Below are positions 28,126 to 36,809 of a stretch of 64,000 nucleotides of DNA, piece by piece. Source of the stretch: Pseudomonas capsici. Its GTDB lineage: Bacteria; Pseudomonadota; Gammaproteobacteria; Pseudomonadales; Pseudomonadaceae. Where the stretch lies: positions 1 through 64,000 of the forward strand of contig NZ_JAFGZD010000004.1 of NCBI RefSeq assembly GCF_017165765.1, written 5' to 3'. Positions within the stretch are counted from its first letter, which is position 1. Every line of letters begins with the position of its first letter. The notes below the pieces were generated by a model. It saw only the letters and a program-made list of their open reading frames with translations, was not told the DNA's origin and searched no databases. The position numbers and the translations under genes were made by a program.

Positions 28126-29067
28126 ATGAAACCACTGGCATTCATCGCCGCCGCTCTGACCTTGTGCGGGGTATTCAATACCGCCATCGCCAAGGAGCCG
28201 GACGCGCTGCGCATCGGTTATCAGAAAGGCTCCATCACACTGGTACTGGCCAAGGAACACGGCTTGCTGGAAAAGCGTTTCGCCAACACGCAGATCAAGT
28301 GGATCGAGTTCCCGGCCGGGCCGCAGATGCTCGAGGCCTTGAATATCGGCAGCCTGGATATCGCTTCGACCGGTGATATTCCGCCGATCTTTGCCCAGGT
28401 GGCGGGTGCCGATCTGGTGTACATCGGTGCCGAGCCGGCCAAGCCGCAAGCCGAAACCATCCTGGTGCGCAACGACAGCCCGCTCAAGGGCGTGACAGAT
28501 CTCAAGGGGCGCAAGGTCGCCCTGCAGAAGGGCTCAAGCGCACACAACCTGGTGCTGCGAGCCTTGAACAAGGCCGGTCTGAGCTTCAAGGATATCCAGC
28601 CGGTCTACCTGACCCCGGCCGATGCCCGTGCCGCGTTCGAGAACGGCAGTGTCGATGCCTGGGCCATCTGGGACCCTTATTACTCCATCGCCATCAACGA
28701 AGGGCACAGCCGCGTGCTGGCCAATGGCGAAGGGCTTGGTCTGTCGGGGCCGATCTATACAGCCCGCCGTGCCTATGCCGAAAGCAACGGGGTGTTCGTT
28801 CAGCAGGTCCTGGACGAGCTGAGTGCCGCCGATGCGCTGACCCGTAGCGACCGGGCTGGAAGCATTCAGATCCTGGTGCGCAGCATGGGCCTGCCTGAAG
28901 CGGTGATCGCCCAGTACATCGACCATCGTCCAGAATCACCCAGCCTGCCGATCACGCCTGAAATCATCCGCGCCCAACAGGCCACCGCCGATCTGTTCTA
29001 CGAGAACCGACTGGTGCCCAAGCGGGTCGATGTACAGCAGGCCGTATTGAAGAAAAACGCAGAGTGA
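28126..29067 (+). CDS. Sulfonate-type ABC transporter substrate-binding protein (SsuA/TauA-like)
   Basis: The 313-residue periplasmic protein has a signal peptide (KPLAFIAAALTLCGVFNTAIA, cleavage near residue 22) and SsuA-type features: LRIGYQKGSITLVLAKEHGLLEKRF, VKWIEFPAGPQMLEALNIGSLDIASTGDIPPIFAQ (only in part quoted), GRKVALQKGSSAHNLVL and VDAWAIWDPYY. These bind alkanesulfonates in E. coli. AAGGAAAA upstream supports the start. There is no permease or ATPase gene beside it, so it must use a distant transporter or act as a sensor. The next gene encodes an aldo-keto reductase. Confidence 0.86.
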   Translation: MKPLAFIAAALTLCGVFNTAIAKEPDALRIGYQKGSITLVLAKEHGLLEKRFANTQIKWIEFPAGPQMLEALNIGSLDIASTGDIPPIFAQVAGADLVYIGAEPAKPQAETILVRNDSPLKGVTDLKGRKVALQKGSSAHNLVLRALNKAGLSFKDIQPVYLTPADARAAFENGSVDAWAIWDPYYSIAINEGHSRVLANGEGLGLSGPIYTARRAYAESNGVFVQQVLDELSAADALTRSDRAGSIQILVRSMGLPEAVIAQYIDHRPESPSLPITPEIIRAQQATADLFYENRLVPKRVDVQQAVLKKNAE

Positions 29068-29130
29068 ATCAGGCTGGCAACGGGCAGGAGCCTGCTCGCA
29101 CGGCCATGGTGACTACAAAGAGAGGACTCA

Positions 29131-30168
29131 ATGACCTATATCGCTGCCGAAAACCGCTATAACGACATGCCTTATCGCCGTACCGGCCGCAGTGGGCTGG
29201 TGTTGCCGGCGCTCTCGCTTGGTCTTTGGCACAACTTCGGTGACAGCACGCCCATCGATACCCAGCGCGCCATGCTGCGCACGGCTTTCGATCTGGGCAT
29301 CAACCATTTCGACCTGGCCAACAACTATGGTCCGCCCTATGGCAGCGCCGAGGTGAACTTTGGTCGCCTGCTGCGTGAGGATTTCAAACAGTACCGTGAC
29401 GAACTGATCATCTCCACCAAGGCTGGCTGGGACATGTGGCCAGGGCCTTATGGTCAGGGCGGCGGTTCACGCAAGTACGTGCTGGCCAGTCTCGACCAGA
29501 GCCTGCAGCGCCTTGGCCTCGATTATGTGGATATCTTCTATTCCCACCGCTTCGACCCGGACACACCGCTGGAAGAAACCGCTGGCGCACTGGCCACTGC
29601 CGTGCAGCAGGGCAAGGCGCTATACATCGGCATTTCTTCCTACTCGGGCTCGAAAACCCGGGAAATCGCCGCGCTGCTGAAAGAATGGAAAGTGCCGCTG
29701 TTGATTCATCAGCCGGCTTACAACCTGCTCAATCGCTGGGTCGAGAAGGATCTGCTCGATGCCACCGAAGAGCTGGGGGCTGGCGTGATTGCCTTTACGG
29801 CTCTGGCTCAAGGGCTGCTGTCCGACAAATATCTCAATGGCGTGCCAAAGGACGCCCGAGTCAATCGTCCGGGTGGTGGTTCGTTGCAGGCTTCGCACTT
29901 GTCGGAAGAGAACATTGCCCATGTGCGGGCACTCAACGAGATCGCCCAGCGTCGCGGCCAGAGCCTGGCACAGATGGCACTGGCCTGGACGCTGCGCGAT
30001 CCGCGCGTGACGTCAGCCCTGATCGGCGCCAGTCGCCCTGAGCAGATCATCGAAAACGTCGGCGCGCTGAAGAACCTTGAGTTCAGCAAGGAAGAACTGG
30101 CCGAGATCGATCGTTTCGCGGTGGAAGGCGGGATCAACCTCTGGGAAAAGCCATCGCTGGCTCAATAA
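29131..30168 (+). CDS. mgrA: Aldo-keto reductase, MgrA/YghZ type
   Basis: The 345-residue NADPH-dependent reductase shows the AKR tetrad: Asp61 and Tyr66 in HFDLANNYGPPYG, Lys97 in IISTKAGW and His139 in DIFYSHRFDPD. The C-terminal GASRPEQIIENVGAL is the cofactor phosphate site. YghZ reduces L-glyceraldehyde 3-phosphate and methylglyoxal in E. coli. Here it may reduce an aldehyde released by the upstream monooxygenase, a role seen for an AKR in the sulfo-SMO pathway for sulfoquinovose; that is inference. GAGAGGA before the ATG supports the start. The symbol is by similarity. Confidence 0.85.
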   Translation: MTYIAAENRYNDMPYRRTGRSGLVLPALSLGLWHNFGDSTPIDTQRAMLRTAFDLGINHFDLANNYGPPYGSAEVNFGRLLREDFKQYRDELIISTKAGWDMWPGPYGQGGGSRKYVLASLDQSLQRLGLDYVDIFYSHRFDPDTPLEETAGALATAVQQGKALYIGISSYSGSKTREIAALLKEWKVPLLIHQPAYNLLNRWVEKDLLDATEELGAGVIAFTALAQGLLSDKYLNGVPKDARVNRPGGGSLQASHLSEENIAHVRALNEIAQRRGQSLAQMALAWTLRDPRVTSALIGASRPEQIIENVGALKNLEFSKEELAEIDRFAVEGGINLWEKPSLAQ

Positions 30169-30180
30169 TCTCTTGAGGAT

Positions 30181-30236
30181 GTGTGAGGCAGCTTGCTGAC
30201 GACAAATTGAAAAGTCGCCAGCAAGCTGCCTCGCAC
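30181..30236. repeat. REP-like inverted pair, family A
   Basis: Left arm 30181-30203 and right arm 30214-30236 are inverted copies of the family A sequence (GAGGCAGCTTGCTG core) with a 10-base loop and very few mismatches. It lies between the converging mgrA and ntrC genes and forms a strong potential hairpin, so it may help to end both transcripts. Confidence 0.85.
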
Positions 30237-30264
30237 AGATCATCATGAAAAGGCGAGGGGGTGT

Positions 30265-31701
30265 TTAGCCTTCGTCGCCTTCGTCGTCATCCCCGCCATC
30301 GACTTTCATGCCCAGTTCCTTGATCTTGCGAGTCAAGGTATTGCGGCCCCAGCCCAGCAGCACGGCGGCGTCGCGACGGCGGCCTGCGGTGTGCTTGAGG
30401 GCGGTTTCGATCATGATGCGTTCGAAGGTCGGCACGGCGCTGTCCAGCAGGCTGGACTGGCCACGGGACAGGGCCTGATCGGCCCACTGACGCAGTGCCT
30501 GTTCCCAGTTGGTCACCGGCGCTGCATCCTGCGGCAGACTGAGCAGTTCGGGTGGCAGGTCGCTGATATGCACTTCACGGCCTGAAGCCATGACCGTGAT
30601 CCAGCGGCAGGTGTTTTCCAGTTGGCGAACGTTACCCGGCCATGGCAGGTGCTTGAGGTATTCCTCGGTCTCGGCCTTGAGCAGCTTGGGTTCTACCGCC
30701 AGTTCCTGCGCGGCGCGGCTCAGGAAGTGCTTGGCCAGGGTCGGGATGTCTTCGCGACGGTCCGACATGCGTGGAATATGGATGCGGATCACGTTCAGGC
30801 GGTGGAACAGGTCTTCACGGAACTTGCCGGCCTGCACCAGGGTTTCGAGGTTCTGGTGAGTCGCGGCAATGATGCGTACATCGACCTTGACCGGCGTATG
30901 ACCGCCGACCCGGTAGAACTCACCGTCAGCCAGCACCCGCAGCAGGCGAGTCTGGGTGTCGGCGGGCATGTCACCGATTTCGTCGAGAAACAGCGTGCCG
31001 CCATCGGCCTGCTCGAAGCGGCCGCGCCGCAGGTTGGCCGCGCCGGTGAAGGCACCTTTTTCGTGGCCAAACAGCTCAGACTCCATCAGATCCTTTGGAA
31101 TCGCCGCCATGTTCAGCGCAATGAACGGTGAAGCCGAGCGCGGGCTGTGGCGGTGCAGAGCATGGGCGACCAGTTCTTTACCGGTACCCGATTCGCCGTT
31201 GATCAGCACGGTGATGTTGGAATGGCTCAGACGCCCGATGGCGCGAAACACTTCCTGCATCGCAGGTGCTTCACCAATGATTTCCGGGGTGCGAGCCAGA
31301 GTCGGGGCTGCATCCAGGCCTTGCTGTTCCTGAGCATGCTGGTTGGCACGTTTGACCAGCGAGACGGCTTCGTCGACGTCGAACGGTTTGGGCAGGTACT
31401 CGAAGGCACCGCCCTGATACGACGCCACGGCGCTGTCGAGGTCCGAGTGGGCGGTCATGATGATCACCGGCAGACGCGGATGCTGTTCGCGAATCCGGGC
31501 CAGCAGGTCCAGGCCACTGGCACCGGGCATGCGGATGTCGGAAATGATCACGTCCGGTTGCTGACGGGCCAGGCGACTCATCACCCCATCCGCGCTATCG
31601 AAGCTTTGTGTGGTCATGCCTTCCTGTTGCAGAGCCTTTTCCAGTACCCAGCGGATGGAACGATCGTCATCTACGATCCAGACAGTTTCACTACGGCTCA
31701 T
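30265..31701 (-). CDS. ntrC: Nitrogen regulation response regulator NtrC
   Basis: The 478-residue sigma54 activator has a receiver domain with acidic pocket Asp11/Asp12, phospho-acceptor Asp55 (VIISDIRMPG) and Lys105. It also has an AAA+ domain with Walker A GESGTGKE (169-176), the sigma54-contact loop GAFTGA (216-221) and Walker B LFLDEIG, and a C-terminal Fis-type helix-turn-helix (about 440-470: RRDAAVLLGWGRNTLTRKI). Phosphorylated by NtrB when nitrogen is scarce, it activates glnA and transport genes. Its start overlaps the ntrB stop by four bases. The acidic tail GDDDEGDEG is a species-type extension. Confidence 0.95.
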   Translation of the reverse strand: MSRSETVWIVDDDRSIRWVLEKALQQEGMTTQSFDSADGVMSRLARQQPDVIISDIRMPGASGLDLLARIREQHPRLPVIIMTAHSDLDSAVASYQGGAFEYLPKPFDVDEAVSLVKRANQHAQEQQGLDAAPTLARTPEIIGEAPAMQEVFRAIGRLSHSNITVLINGESGTGKELVAHALHRHSPRSASPFIALNMAAIPKDLMESELFGHEKGAFTGAANLRRGRFEQADGGTLFLDEIGDMPADTQTRLLRVLADGEFYRVGGHTPVKVDVRIIAATHQNLETLVQAGKFREDLFHRLNVIRIHIPRMSDRREDIPTLAKHFLSRAAQELAVEPKLLKAETEEYLKHLPWPGNVRQLENTCRWITVMASGREVHISDLPPELLSLPQDAAPVTNWEQALRQWADQALSRGQSSLLDSAVPTFERIMIETALKHTAGRRRDAAVLLGWGRNTLTRKIKELGMKVDGGDDDEGDEG

Positions 31702-32783
31702 GTCGAAGCGGCTCCTTGTTCCAGCGGCAGGAAGATCGAGAAAGTGGTGTGGCCGGTATGGCTCTCACATTCGATCAGCCCCTGGTGCTGGCTAATGATG
31801 TTCTGGGTAATGGCAAGTCCGAGTCCCGTACCATCCGGGCGGCCACTGACCATGGGGTAGAAAATGGTTTCCTGGAGTTCGGCCGGAATACCGGGGCCGT
31901 TGTCGATGATTTCGATCTTGCTCACCAGTCGATGGCGAATGTGCCCGATGGTGAACTGGCGCATGGCGCGGGTGCGCAGGGTGATTCGTCCCAGACGCAG
32001 CTCGTTCTGACTGCCGATGGCCTGCATTGCGTTGCGTACGATATTGAGCACGGCCTGAATCATTTGTTCACGGTCTATCAGTACGTCCGGGATACTTGGA
32101 TCATAGTCGCGCACCAGAGTGATGCATCCCTGGGTTTCTGCCTCGACCAGACTGCTGACCCGCTCGAGTACTTCGTGCACATTGGTCATGGCCAGCGAAG
32201 GCAGCTTGTTGGAGCCCAGCATCCGGTCCACCAGATTACGCAGGCGATCCGCTTCTTCGATGATGACGTTGGTGTAGTCCTTGAGGCTTTCCTCGGGCAG
32301 TTCACGGGACAGCAGCTGCGCCGCGCCGCGAATACCGCCCAGGGGATTCTTGATTTCGTGAGCCAGGCCACGCACCAGCATCTTGGTGGTTTCCTGCTTG
32401 GACAATTGGGCTTCTTCCTTGGTGATGCGCAGCAGGCGATCACGAGGATGAACCTCGAGCAGCAACAGGGTTTCGCCCTTGTTGAGAATAGGCGTTACCG
32501 CGTAGTCGACTGTCAGGGTCTGGCCGGTCAGTGCGGTCAGCATGGCTTCGCGCTTGGTGAAAGGGTGGGCCTGCTCCACGGCCTGACGAAGCGAACTCAG
32601 TGCTTCGGCGGACTCGGTGAACAGCTCGCTGATGAATTGTCCATGGCTGCGCTGACCACTGATGGCCAGCAGCATTTCCGCTGCCGGGTTCATGTACTCA
32701 AGGCGCAGATCGGCATTGAGCAGGATGGTGGCAGTGGTCAGGTTGTCCAGTAACAGACGGTGCAGCGCGTCGCTGATAGTCAT
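31698..32783 (-). CDS. ntrB: Nitrogen regulation sensor kinase NtrB
   Basis: This 361-residue cytoplasmic histidine kinase has an N-terminal PAS domain (about 5-115) and the phospho-acceptor His142 in LVRGLAHEIKNPLGG. The ATPase region shows the N box (QAVLNIVRNAMQAI), the G1 box DNGPGIP, the F box TIFYPMVSGR and the G2 box GTGLGLAI. It phosphorylates or dephosphorylates NtrC under control of PII (GlnK). The ATG at 32783 (MTISDALHRLLLDN) matches the family start; upstream in-frame codons were rejected. No transmembrane helix is present. Confidence 0.94.
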   Translation of the reverse strand: MTISDALHRLLLDNLTTATILLNADLRLEYMNPAAEMLLAISGQRSHGQFISELFTESAEALSSLRQAVEQAHPFTKREAMLTALTGQTLTVDYAVTPILNKGETLLLLEVHPRDRLLRITKEEAQLSKQETTKMLVRGLAHEIKNPLGGIRGAAQLLSRELPEESLKDYTNVIIEEADRLRNLVDRMLGSNKLPSLAMTNVHEVLERVSSLVEAETQGCITLVRDYDPSIPDVLIDREQMIQAVLNIVRNAMQAIGSQNELRLGRITLRTRAMRQFTIGHIRHRLVSKIEIIDNGPGIPAELQETIFYPMVSGRPDGTGLGLAITQNIISQHQGLIECESHTGHTTFSIFLPLEQGAAST

Positions 32784-32901
32784 GAATCTTGTTGACCTCT
32801 TTTGGCACATTGCAATCGCGGAGGTGCAGGGCTGAGCCGTCCTGGCCAGCATCAGCAAAGCCACTGATACGGTGCTTAACGGGGTGCTGTGCAAGCGAAG
32901 T

Positions 32902-32917
32902 TGCAAGAACCAAACCA
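32902..32917 (-). promoter_or_regulatory. Candidate sigma54 promoter of ntrBC
   Basis: On the minus strand the sequence TGGTTTGGTTCTTGCA has GG and GC with the correct -24/-12 spacing. Its -24 element departs from TGGCACG, so it would be a weak promoter. It lies about 120 bases upstream of ntrB. The rest of the 300-base gap between ntrB and the DUF4124 gene holds the NtrC site at 33046 and no gene. Confidence 0.5.
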
Positions 32918-33045
32918 AGGCTCCGAAAAGAAGCGTTTAATTCGCAAAATCGGGCTTTTTTTGGATCGGTGCTCACATAAAGCGCCATCTCACAGCCATT
33001 TCTGAACCATATTGGGCTGTCTTGAGGCGTGCTGGATCACATGAT

Positions 33046-33060
33046 GCACCATTAAGGTGC
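33046..33060. promoter_or_regulatory. Candidate NtrC binding site upstream of ntrBC
   Basis: GCACC-ATTAA-GGTGC is a perfect inverted repeat with the five-base spacer of the NtrC consensus, preceded by T and followed by T. It lies about 130 bases upstream of the candidate sigma54 promoter, a usual enhancer distance, and would allow autoregulation of ntrBC. Confidence 0.7.
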
Positions 33061-33086
33061 TTTGTTGGCGGGATGGTCTTTTCTGC

Positions 33087-33731
33087 CTAGAAAAAAGGCA
33101 GGATGCTGTTTTCTTCTTCGGGCTTGTCCTTGATCGGGCATTCGGGACGCACGCCATACTCGGGAAGCTGACACGGATTTGCCTTGCGCTTTTGTGCCAG
33201 CGAAGTGCGCAGCATGTGGAAGGGCTGATTGGGAGTCTTTTCCAGCACGCGGCCGGCTTCATCGACTATCTCGACCGATAACTGATGCGTGCCCCGGTCG
33301 ATATTGCTCAGCGGGATTACCGGGCTGCGTCCGGGCTGGCCCGCGGGTTGGCCATCCAGAAACAGTCGATAGCTATGCCCGGGCTGCAAAGCCGGTTCGC
33401 TGGTGACGGTCACGATGACGTCGCCGCTGGTGCTGCGCACAGTCCCGTCCGGCTCGGGAACCAGCACCCGCAGCAGTTGATAGCGAAATATCGCCTTGGT
33501 CCTGGGTTTTGCGGGCGCTGCCTGATAGGTGCGGGCAGGTGGTGTTCCCGTCATGTTGTTGCTGGGCGGGATCTCCACGCGCTTGGCATTCTTGTGCGGC
33601 TGATCGGTGAATACCCGGTTGCCGTTGGCATCGATGTAGGTATAGACGTCAGCAGCTGCCGGCAAGACTGTCAGCAGCAACAGACACATCAGCAGGCCAT
33701 GGAGCAGGCGTTGTTCAGGGGCGGTTGACAT
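33087..33731 (-). CDS. DUF4124 domain-containing secreted protein (second copy)
   Basis: The 214-residue protein has a signal peptide (LLHGLLMCLLLLTVLPAAA, cleavage near residue 27) followed at once by the DUF4124 motif DVYTYIDANGNRVFTDQPH. A proline-rich linker leads to a beta-rich region with IDRGTHQLSVEIVDEAGR, and a C-terminus with two cysteines (NPCQLPEYGVRPECPI). Function unknown; such genes sit beside ntrBC in many pseudomonads. Its start overlaps the stop of the preceding DUF4124 gene by 17 bases, showing translational coupling and probably an old tandem duplication. Confidence 0.75.
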   Translation of the reverse strand: MSTAPEQRLLHGLLMCLLLLTVLPAAADVYTYIDANGNRVFTDQPHKNAKRVEIPPSNNMTGTPPARTYQAAPAKPRTKAIFRYQLLRVLVPEPDGTVRSTSGDVIVTVTSEPALQPGHSYRLFLDGQPAGQPGRSPVIPLSNIDRGTHQLSVEIVDEAGRVLEKTPNQPFHMLRTSLAQKRKANPCQLPEYGVRPECPIKDKPEEENSILPFF

Positions 33732-34245
33732 GGACGCGCTGCACGGTGAGGGTGATTGTCTGGCTTTGCTGGACGATGCGTTGGGAGTCCAGCACCTGGA
33801 CCGCAAAACTGTGCTCACCCCGGTCGATATTCACTACCTGCAGGCGGGGGATATTGGTGGGCGTTCCGTAAGGATTGCCGTCCACCAGCAATTGAAGCTG
33901 ATGACCGGGCCGCAGGCGTGGCTGAATCTTCACACCGACCGTGAAGGTGCCGTCATTGGCGCGCAGTGCTTCGTCTATCGGCAGGTCAGTCAGTTCCAGC
34001 GTGCTGTATGCGTCCCGAGACTGTGTCTGTGTGCTCGTCGGTTGTGGTGTGGTGTTCATGGCCGGTGGGGCGGGAACCCGGGATTCCACGCTGTTGAGTG
34101 GCGGCAACTCGACGACCTCGGTCTTGATGCCATTGGGCGGCTGATTGCTGTATGCGGTATTGCCATTCGCATCGGTGTACTTATAGATCTGCGCCGCAGC
34201 AGGCAGGCTGATCAATAGGAACAGGCAGATGAGGCTTTGGCGCAT
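33715..34245 (-). CDS. DUF4124 domain-containing secreted protein (first copy)
   Basis: The 176-residue protein has a clear signal peptide (MRQSLICLFLLISLPAAA) and a DUF4124 motif QIYKYTDANGNTAYSNQPP. After a Pro/Thr/Gln-rich linker comes a beta-rich region where VNIDRGEHSFAVQVLDSQR matches the second copy's IDRGTHQLSVEIVDE. The ATG at 34245 directly starts the signal peptide; an in-frame codon 24 bases upstream is less likely. The product should be periplasmic. No enzymatic motif is seen. Confidence 0.75.
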   Translation of the reverse strand: MRQSLICLFLLISLPAAAQIYKYTDANGNTAYSNQPPNGIKTEVVELPPLNSVESRVPAPPAMNTTPQPTSTQTQSRDAYSTLELTDLPIDEALRANDGTFTVGVKIQPRLRPGHQLQLLVDGNPYGTPTNIPRLQVVNIDRGEHSFAVQVLDSQRIVQQSQTITLTVQRVHVNRP

Positions 34246-34314
34246 GAGATTCTCGGCAGCAAAGGGCAAAGGTCACCAGCATAGAACACTTGGTCCTGTA
34301 TCGGGCGGTCAGGC

Positions 34315-34872
34315 TTACAGTTTCGCGGCGCACAGATCCGTGGTGGCAAGGACCAGTGCCTGATCGTGAATCGGGTCGGTACGGTGATGCTTGAGTGCCG
34401 CATCCAGCACTGTCTGGCAGTTGTCCGAGGTGCGGACCGGCTGGAAGTCGGCATAGGCGCGCAGCAATTCGGTCTGCAATCGGTCCAGTCGGGGGCGGAT
34501 GTCGTCGACCAGGCTCTGGCGCGTGGTATCGGGTGCCTTGCCTGCTGTGTGCCACTGTTCGAGCAGAGCGTTCTGCACGCGTTTGTTGGCTTCTATCTGG
34601 GCGCGAAACAGTCGTTGAACGTCGTCGGGATCGAGTTTGAATTCGGCTGCGCGGGCCTGAGCGGCACTGATGACCTGCTGCTCGCGAGGCGGATCTTCGA
34701 CAGCCTTGCCACTGTCCCATTTGCTCAAGGCAACCTGATCGGCAATGGTCAGGCGCTCGCTGATGGCTTGCAACAAAGGATCAACAGGCGATGGTTTCTG
34801 TTCGGCGGCGAGGGTGATGCAGGGAGACATGCACGTCAGAGTCAGCAGCGAAGTGGCCAGAAGCAGGCGCAT
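34315..34872 (-). CDS. Secreted monofunctional chorismate mutase (AroQ gamma class)
   Basis: The 185-residue precursor has an N-terminal signal (LLLATSLLTLTCMSPCITLA, cleavage near residue 22). A helical mutase domain follows with DPLLQAISERLTIADQVALSKWDSGKAVEDPPREQQVI and AQIEANKRVQN, the active-site Arg/Lys/Gln pattern of AroQ enzymes (motifs shortened). The extended C-terminus contains Cys pairs (DNCQTV ... TTDLCAAKL) expected to form a disulfide, as in periplasmic *AroQ proteins of P. aeruginosa and Mycobacterium. It converts chorismate to prephenate outside the cytoplasm; its purpose there is unsettled. It is transcribed with the DUF4124 genes or alone. Confidence 0.82.
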   Translation of the reverse strand: MRLLLATSLLTLTCMSPCITLAAEQKPSPVDPLLQAISERLTIADQVALSKWDSGKAVEDPPREQQVISAAQARAAEFKLDPDDVQRLFRAQIEANKRVQNALLEQWHTAGKAPDTTRQSLVDDIRPRLDRLQTELLRAYADFQPVRTSDNCQTVLDAALKHHRTDPIHDQALVLATTDLCAAKL

Positions 34873-35011
34873 GGCGGTTCCATCTCGAATCTGTGGGTGG
34901 AGCGCAGATTTAACTCCAGGTCATCGACCAGAGCCAGTGCCATGACGTGAGCAAAAGTTAATGCGCTGGGGTTCGATCTCAAGGTTCGCTGCGTTTGAGA
35001 TTATCGAGGGC

Positions 35012-35040
35012 AAAAAAAGACCTCCCGAAGGAGGTCCTTT
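35012..35040 (-). terminator. Rho-independent terminator of glnA
   Basis: Read on the minus strand, the stem GACCTCC with loop TTCG and GGAGGTC is followed by seven T residues. It begins about 30 bases after the glnA stop codon. The tetraloop and T-run make this a strong intrinsic terminator. Confidence 0.92.
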
Positions 35041-35070
35041 TGTGGCGTCGTCAGAGATGACGCGACTGGA

Positions 35071-36477
35071 TCAGCAGCTGTAGTACAGCTCGTATTCCAG
35101 TGGGTGTACGAAAGTACGCACGCGGATTTCTTCTTCGCTTTTCAGCTCGATGTAAGCGTCGATGAAGTCGTCGCTGAAAACGCCGCCTTTGGTCAGGAAC
35201 GCACGACCTTTGTCCAGCTCTTCCAGGGCTTCTTTCAGGCTGCCGCAAACTTGTGGAATGCCTTTGGCCTCTTCTGGCGGCAGGTCATACAGGTTCTTGT
35301 CAGCTGCATCGCCAGGGTGGATCTTGTTCTGGATGCCGTCCAGGCCAGCCATCAACAGTGCAGCGAACGCCAGGTACGGGTTGGCTGCCGGATCCGGGAA
35401 GCGTGCTTCGATACGACGGCCACGTGGGCTGGAGACGTAAGGAATACGGATCGAGGCGGAACGGTTACGAGCCGAGTAGGCCAGCATTACCGGAGCTTCG
35501 AAGCCTGGGACCAGACGCTTGTAGGAGTTGGTCGAAGGGTTGGTGAAGCCGTTCAGGGCCTTACCGTGCTTGATGATACCGCCGATGAAGTACAGAGCGG
35601 TGTCGGACAGGCCGGCATAGCCTTCGCCTGCGAAGGTGTTCTTGCCATCTTTGGCGATGGACATGTGAACGTGCATGCCCGAACCGTTATCGCCGTACAG
35701 AGGCTTTGGCATGAAGGTAGCGGTGCGACCGTAAGCGTCGGCAACGTTGTGCACGACATACTTGAGGGTCTGAACTTCGTCAGCCTTGGCAACCAGAGTG
35801 TTGAACTTCACGCCGATTTCGTTCTGGCCGGCAGTTGCCACTTCGTGGTGGTGAACTTCGACGACCTGACCCATTTCTTCCAGTGCGTTGCACATGGCAG
35901 TACGGATTTCGTGGTCGTGGTCGACCGGTGGAACCGGGAAGTAGCCGCCTTTGATACCTGGACGGTGGCCTTTGTTGCCGCCTTCCACGTCCTGATCGGT
36001 CATCCACGAGCCTTGCTCGGAGAAGATCTTGAACATGGAGCCGGAGATGTCGGACTTGTACTTGACCGAATCGAAGATGAAGAATTCTGGCTCCGGGCCA
36101 ACGAATACGGTGTCACCGATACCGGTGGACTTCAGGTATTCCTCGGCGCGGTGGGCGATGGCGCGCGGGTCGCGGTCATAGCCTTGCATGGTCGAAGGTT
36201 CGATGATGTCGCAGACCAGGATCAGGGTCGGCTCTTCGGTGAACGGGTCCAGCACTGCGGAGCTGTCGTCCGGCAGCAGGATCATGTCGGAGGCTTCGAT
36301 ACCTTTCCAGCCTTCAATGGAGGAACCGTCGAACATCTTGCCGACTTCAAAGAAGTCGTCGTCCAGCGCATCGCGAGCTGGCATGGTGACGTGTTGCTGC
36401 TTGCCTTTGGTGTCAGTGAAGCGCAGATCAATCCATTTAACGTCATGATCTTTGATGAGTTGAACCGACTTCGACAT
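35071..36477 (-). CDS. glnA: Glutamine synthetase type I
   Basis: The 468-residue enzyme makes glutamine from glutamate, ammonia and ATP as a dodecamer. Family motifs are [17 protein letters not shown], the metal and ATP site [13 protein letters not shown], the ammonia/glutamate region [16 protein letters not shown], and [10 protein letters not shown]. The adenylylation site is Tyr397 in NLYDLPPEE, so activity should be controlled by GlnE. The upstream region carries a sigma54 promoter and an NtrC site, and a terminator follows the gene, so it is a single-gene unit under nitrogen control. Confidence 0.97.
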   Translation of the reverse strand: MSKSVQLIKDHDVKWIDLRFTDTKGKQQHVTMPARDALDDDFFEVGKMFDGSSIEGWKGIEASDMILLPDDSSAVLDPFTEEPTLILVCDIIEPSTMQGYDRDPRAIAHRAEEYLKSTGIGDTVFVGPEPEFFIFDSVKYKSDISGSMFKIFSEQGSWMTDQDVEGGNKGHRPGIKGGYFPVPPVDHDHEIRTAMCNALEEMGQVVEVHHHEVATAGQNEIGVKFNTLVAKADEVQTLKYVVHNVADAYGRTATFMPKPLYGDNGSGMHVHMSIAKDGKNTFAGEGYAGLSDTALYFIGGIIKHGKALNGFTNPSTNSYKRLVPGFEAPVMLAYSARNRSASIRIPYVSSPRGRRIEARFPDPAANPYLAFAALLMAGLDGIQNKIHPGDAADKNLYDLPPEEAKGIPQVCGSLKEALEELDKGRAFLTKGGVFSDDFIDAYIELKSEEEIRVRTFVHPLEYELYYSC

Positions 36478-36577
36478 GGTGTCCTCCGGGTGGCTAGGGC
36501 CTGGTTATGGTTGTGGCCCCTTAAATTTGGGTGATGCCGGCGCAGATACTCTGCCAAGGCAACCTGCCTCACAAGGG

Positions 36578-36593
36578 AGCAAATTGCATGCCA
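36578..36593 (-). promoter_or_regulatory. Sigma54 promoter of glnA
   Basis: On the minus strand TGGCATGCAATTTGCT matches the -24/-12 consensus TGGCAC(G)-N4-TTGC(A/T) with one change and correct spacing. Transcription would start near 36567, about 90 bases before the glnA ATG. Confidence 0.82.
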
Positions 36594-36666
36594 GTGCCCC
36601 GAGTTGGGTTTTTTGCCCCAAACAAGGCCTTTTTGGAGGTGAAAACGGATTTATCGGCAAAATGAC

Positions 36667-36681
36667 GCACCTTTATGGTGC
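36667..36681. promoter_or_regulatory. NtrC binding site upstream of glnA
   Basis: GCACC-TTTAT-GGTGC is a perfect inverted repeat with the spacing of known NtrC sites and lies about 100 bases upstream of the predicted start of transcription. It is the same type of site as the one before ntrB at 33046. The surrounding 330-base gap between glnA and thiI holds no gene and must also contain the thiI promoter. Confidence 0.78.
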
Positions 36682-36809
36682 TTTAAAATGTCGAAGCGTG
36701 CCTTTTTAGTGCGCTGATGATTGGTAGTACGATAACTGGTTAAACCTTGAGCAATTTCCGCTATAATCCGCGCCCCCCTTTTTCGGCCGGCACCTCACGT
36801 ACCGTTTCC

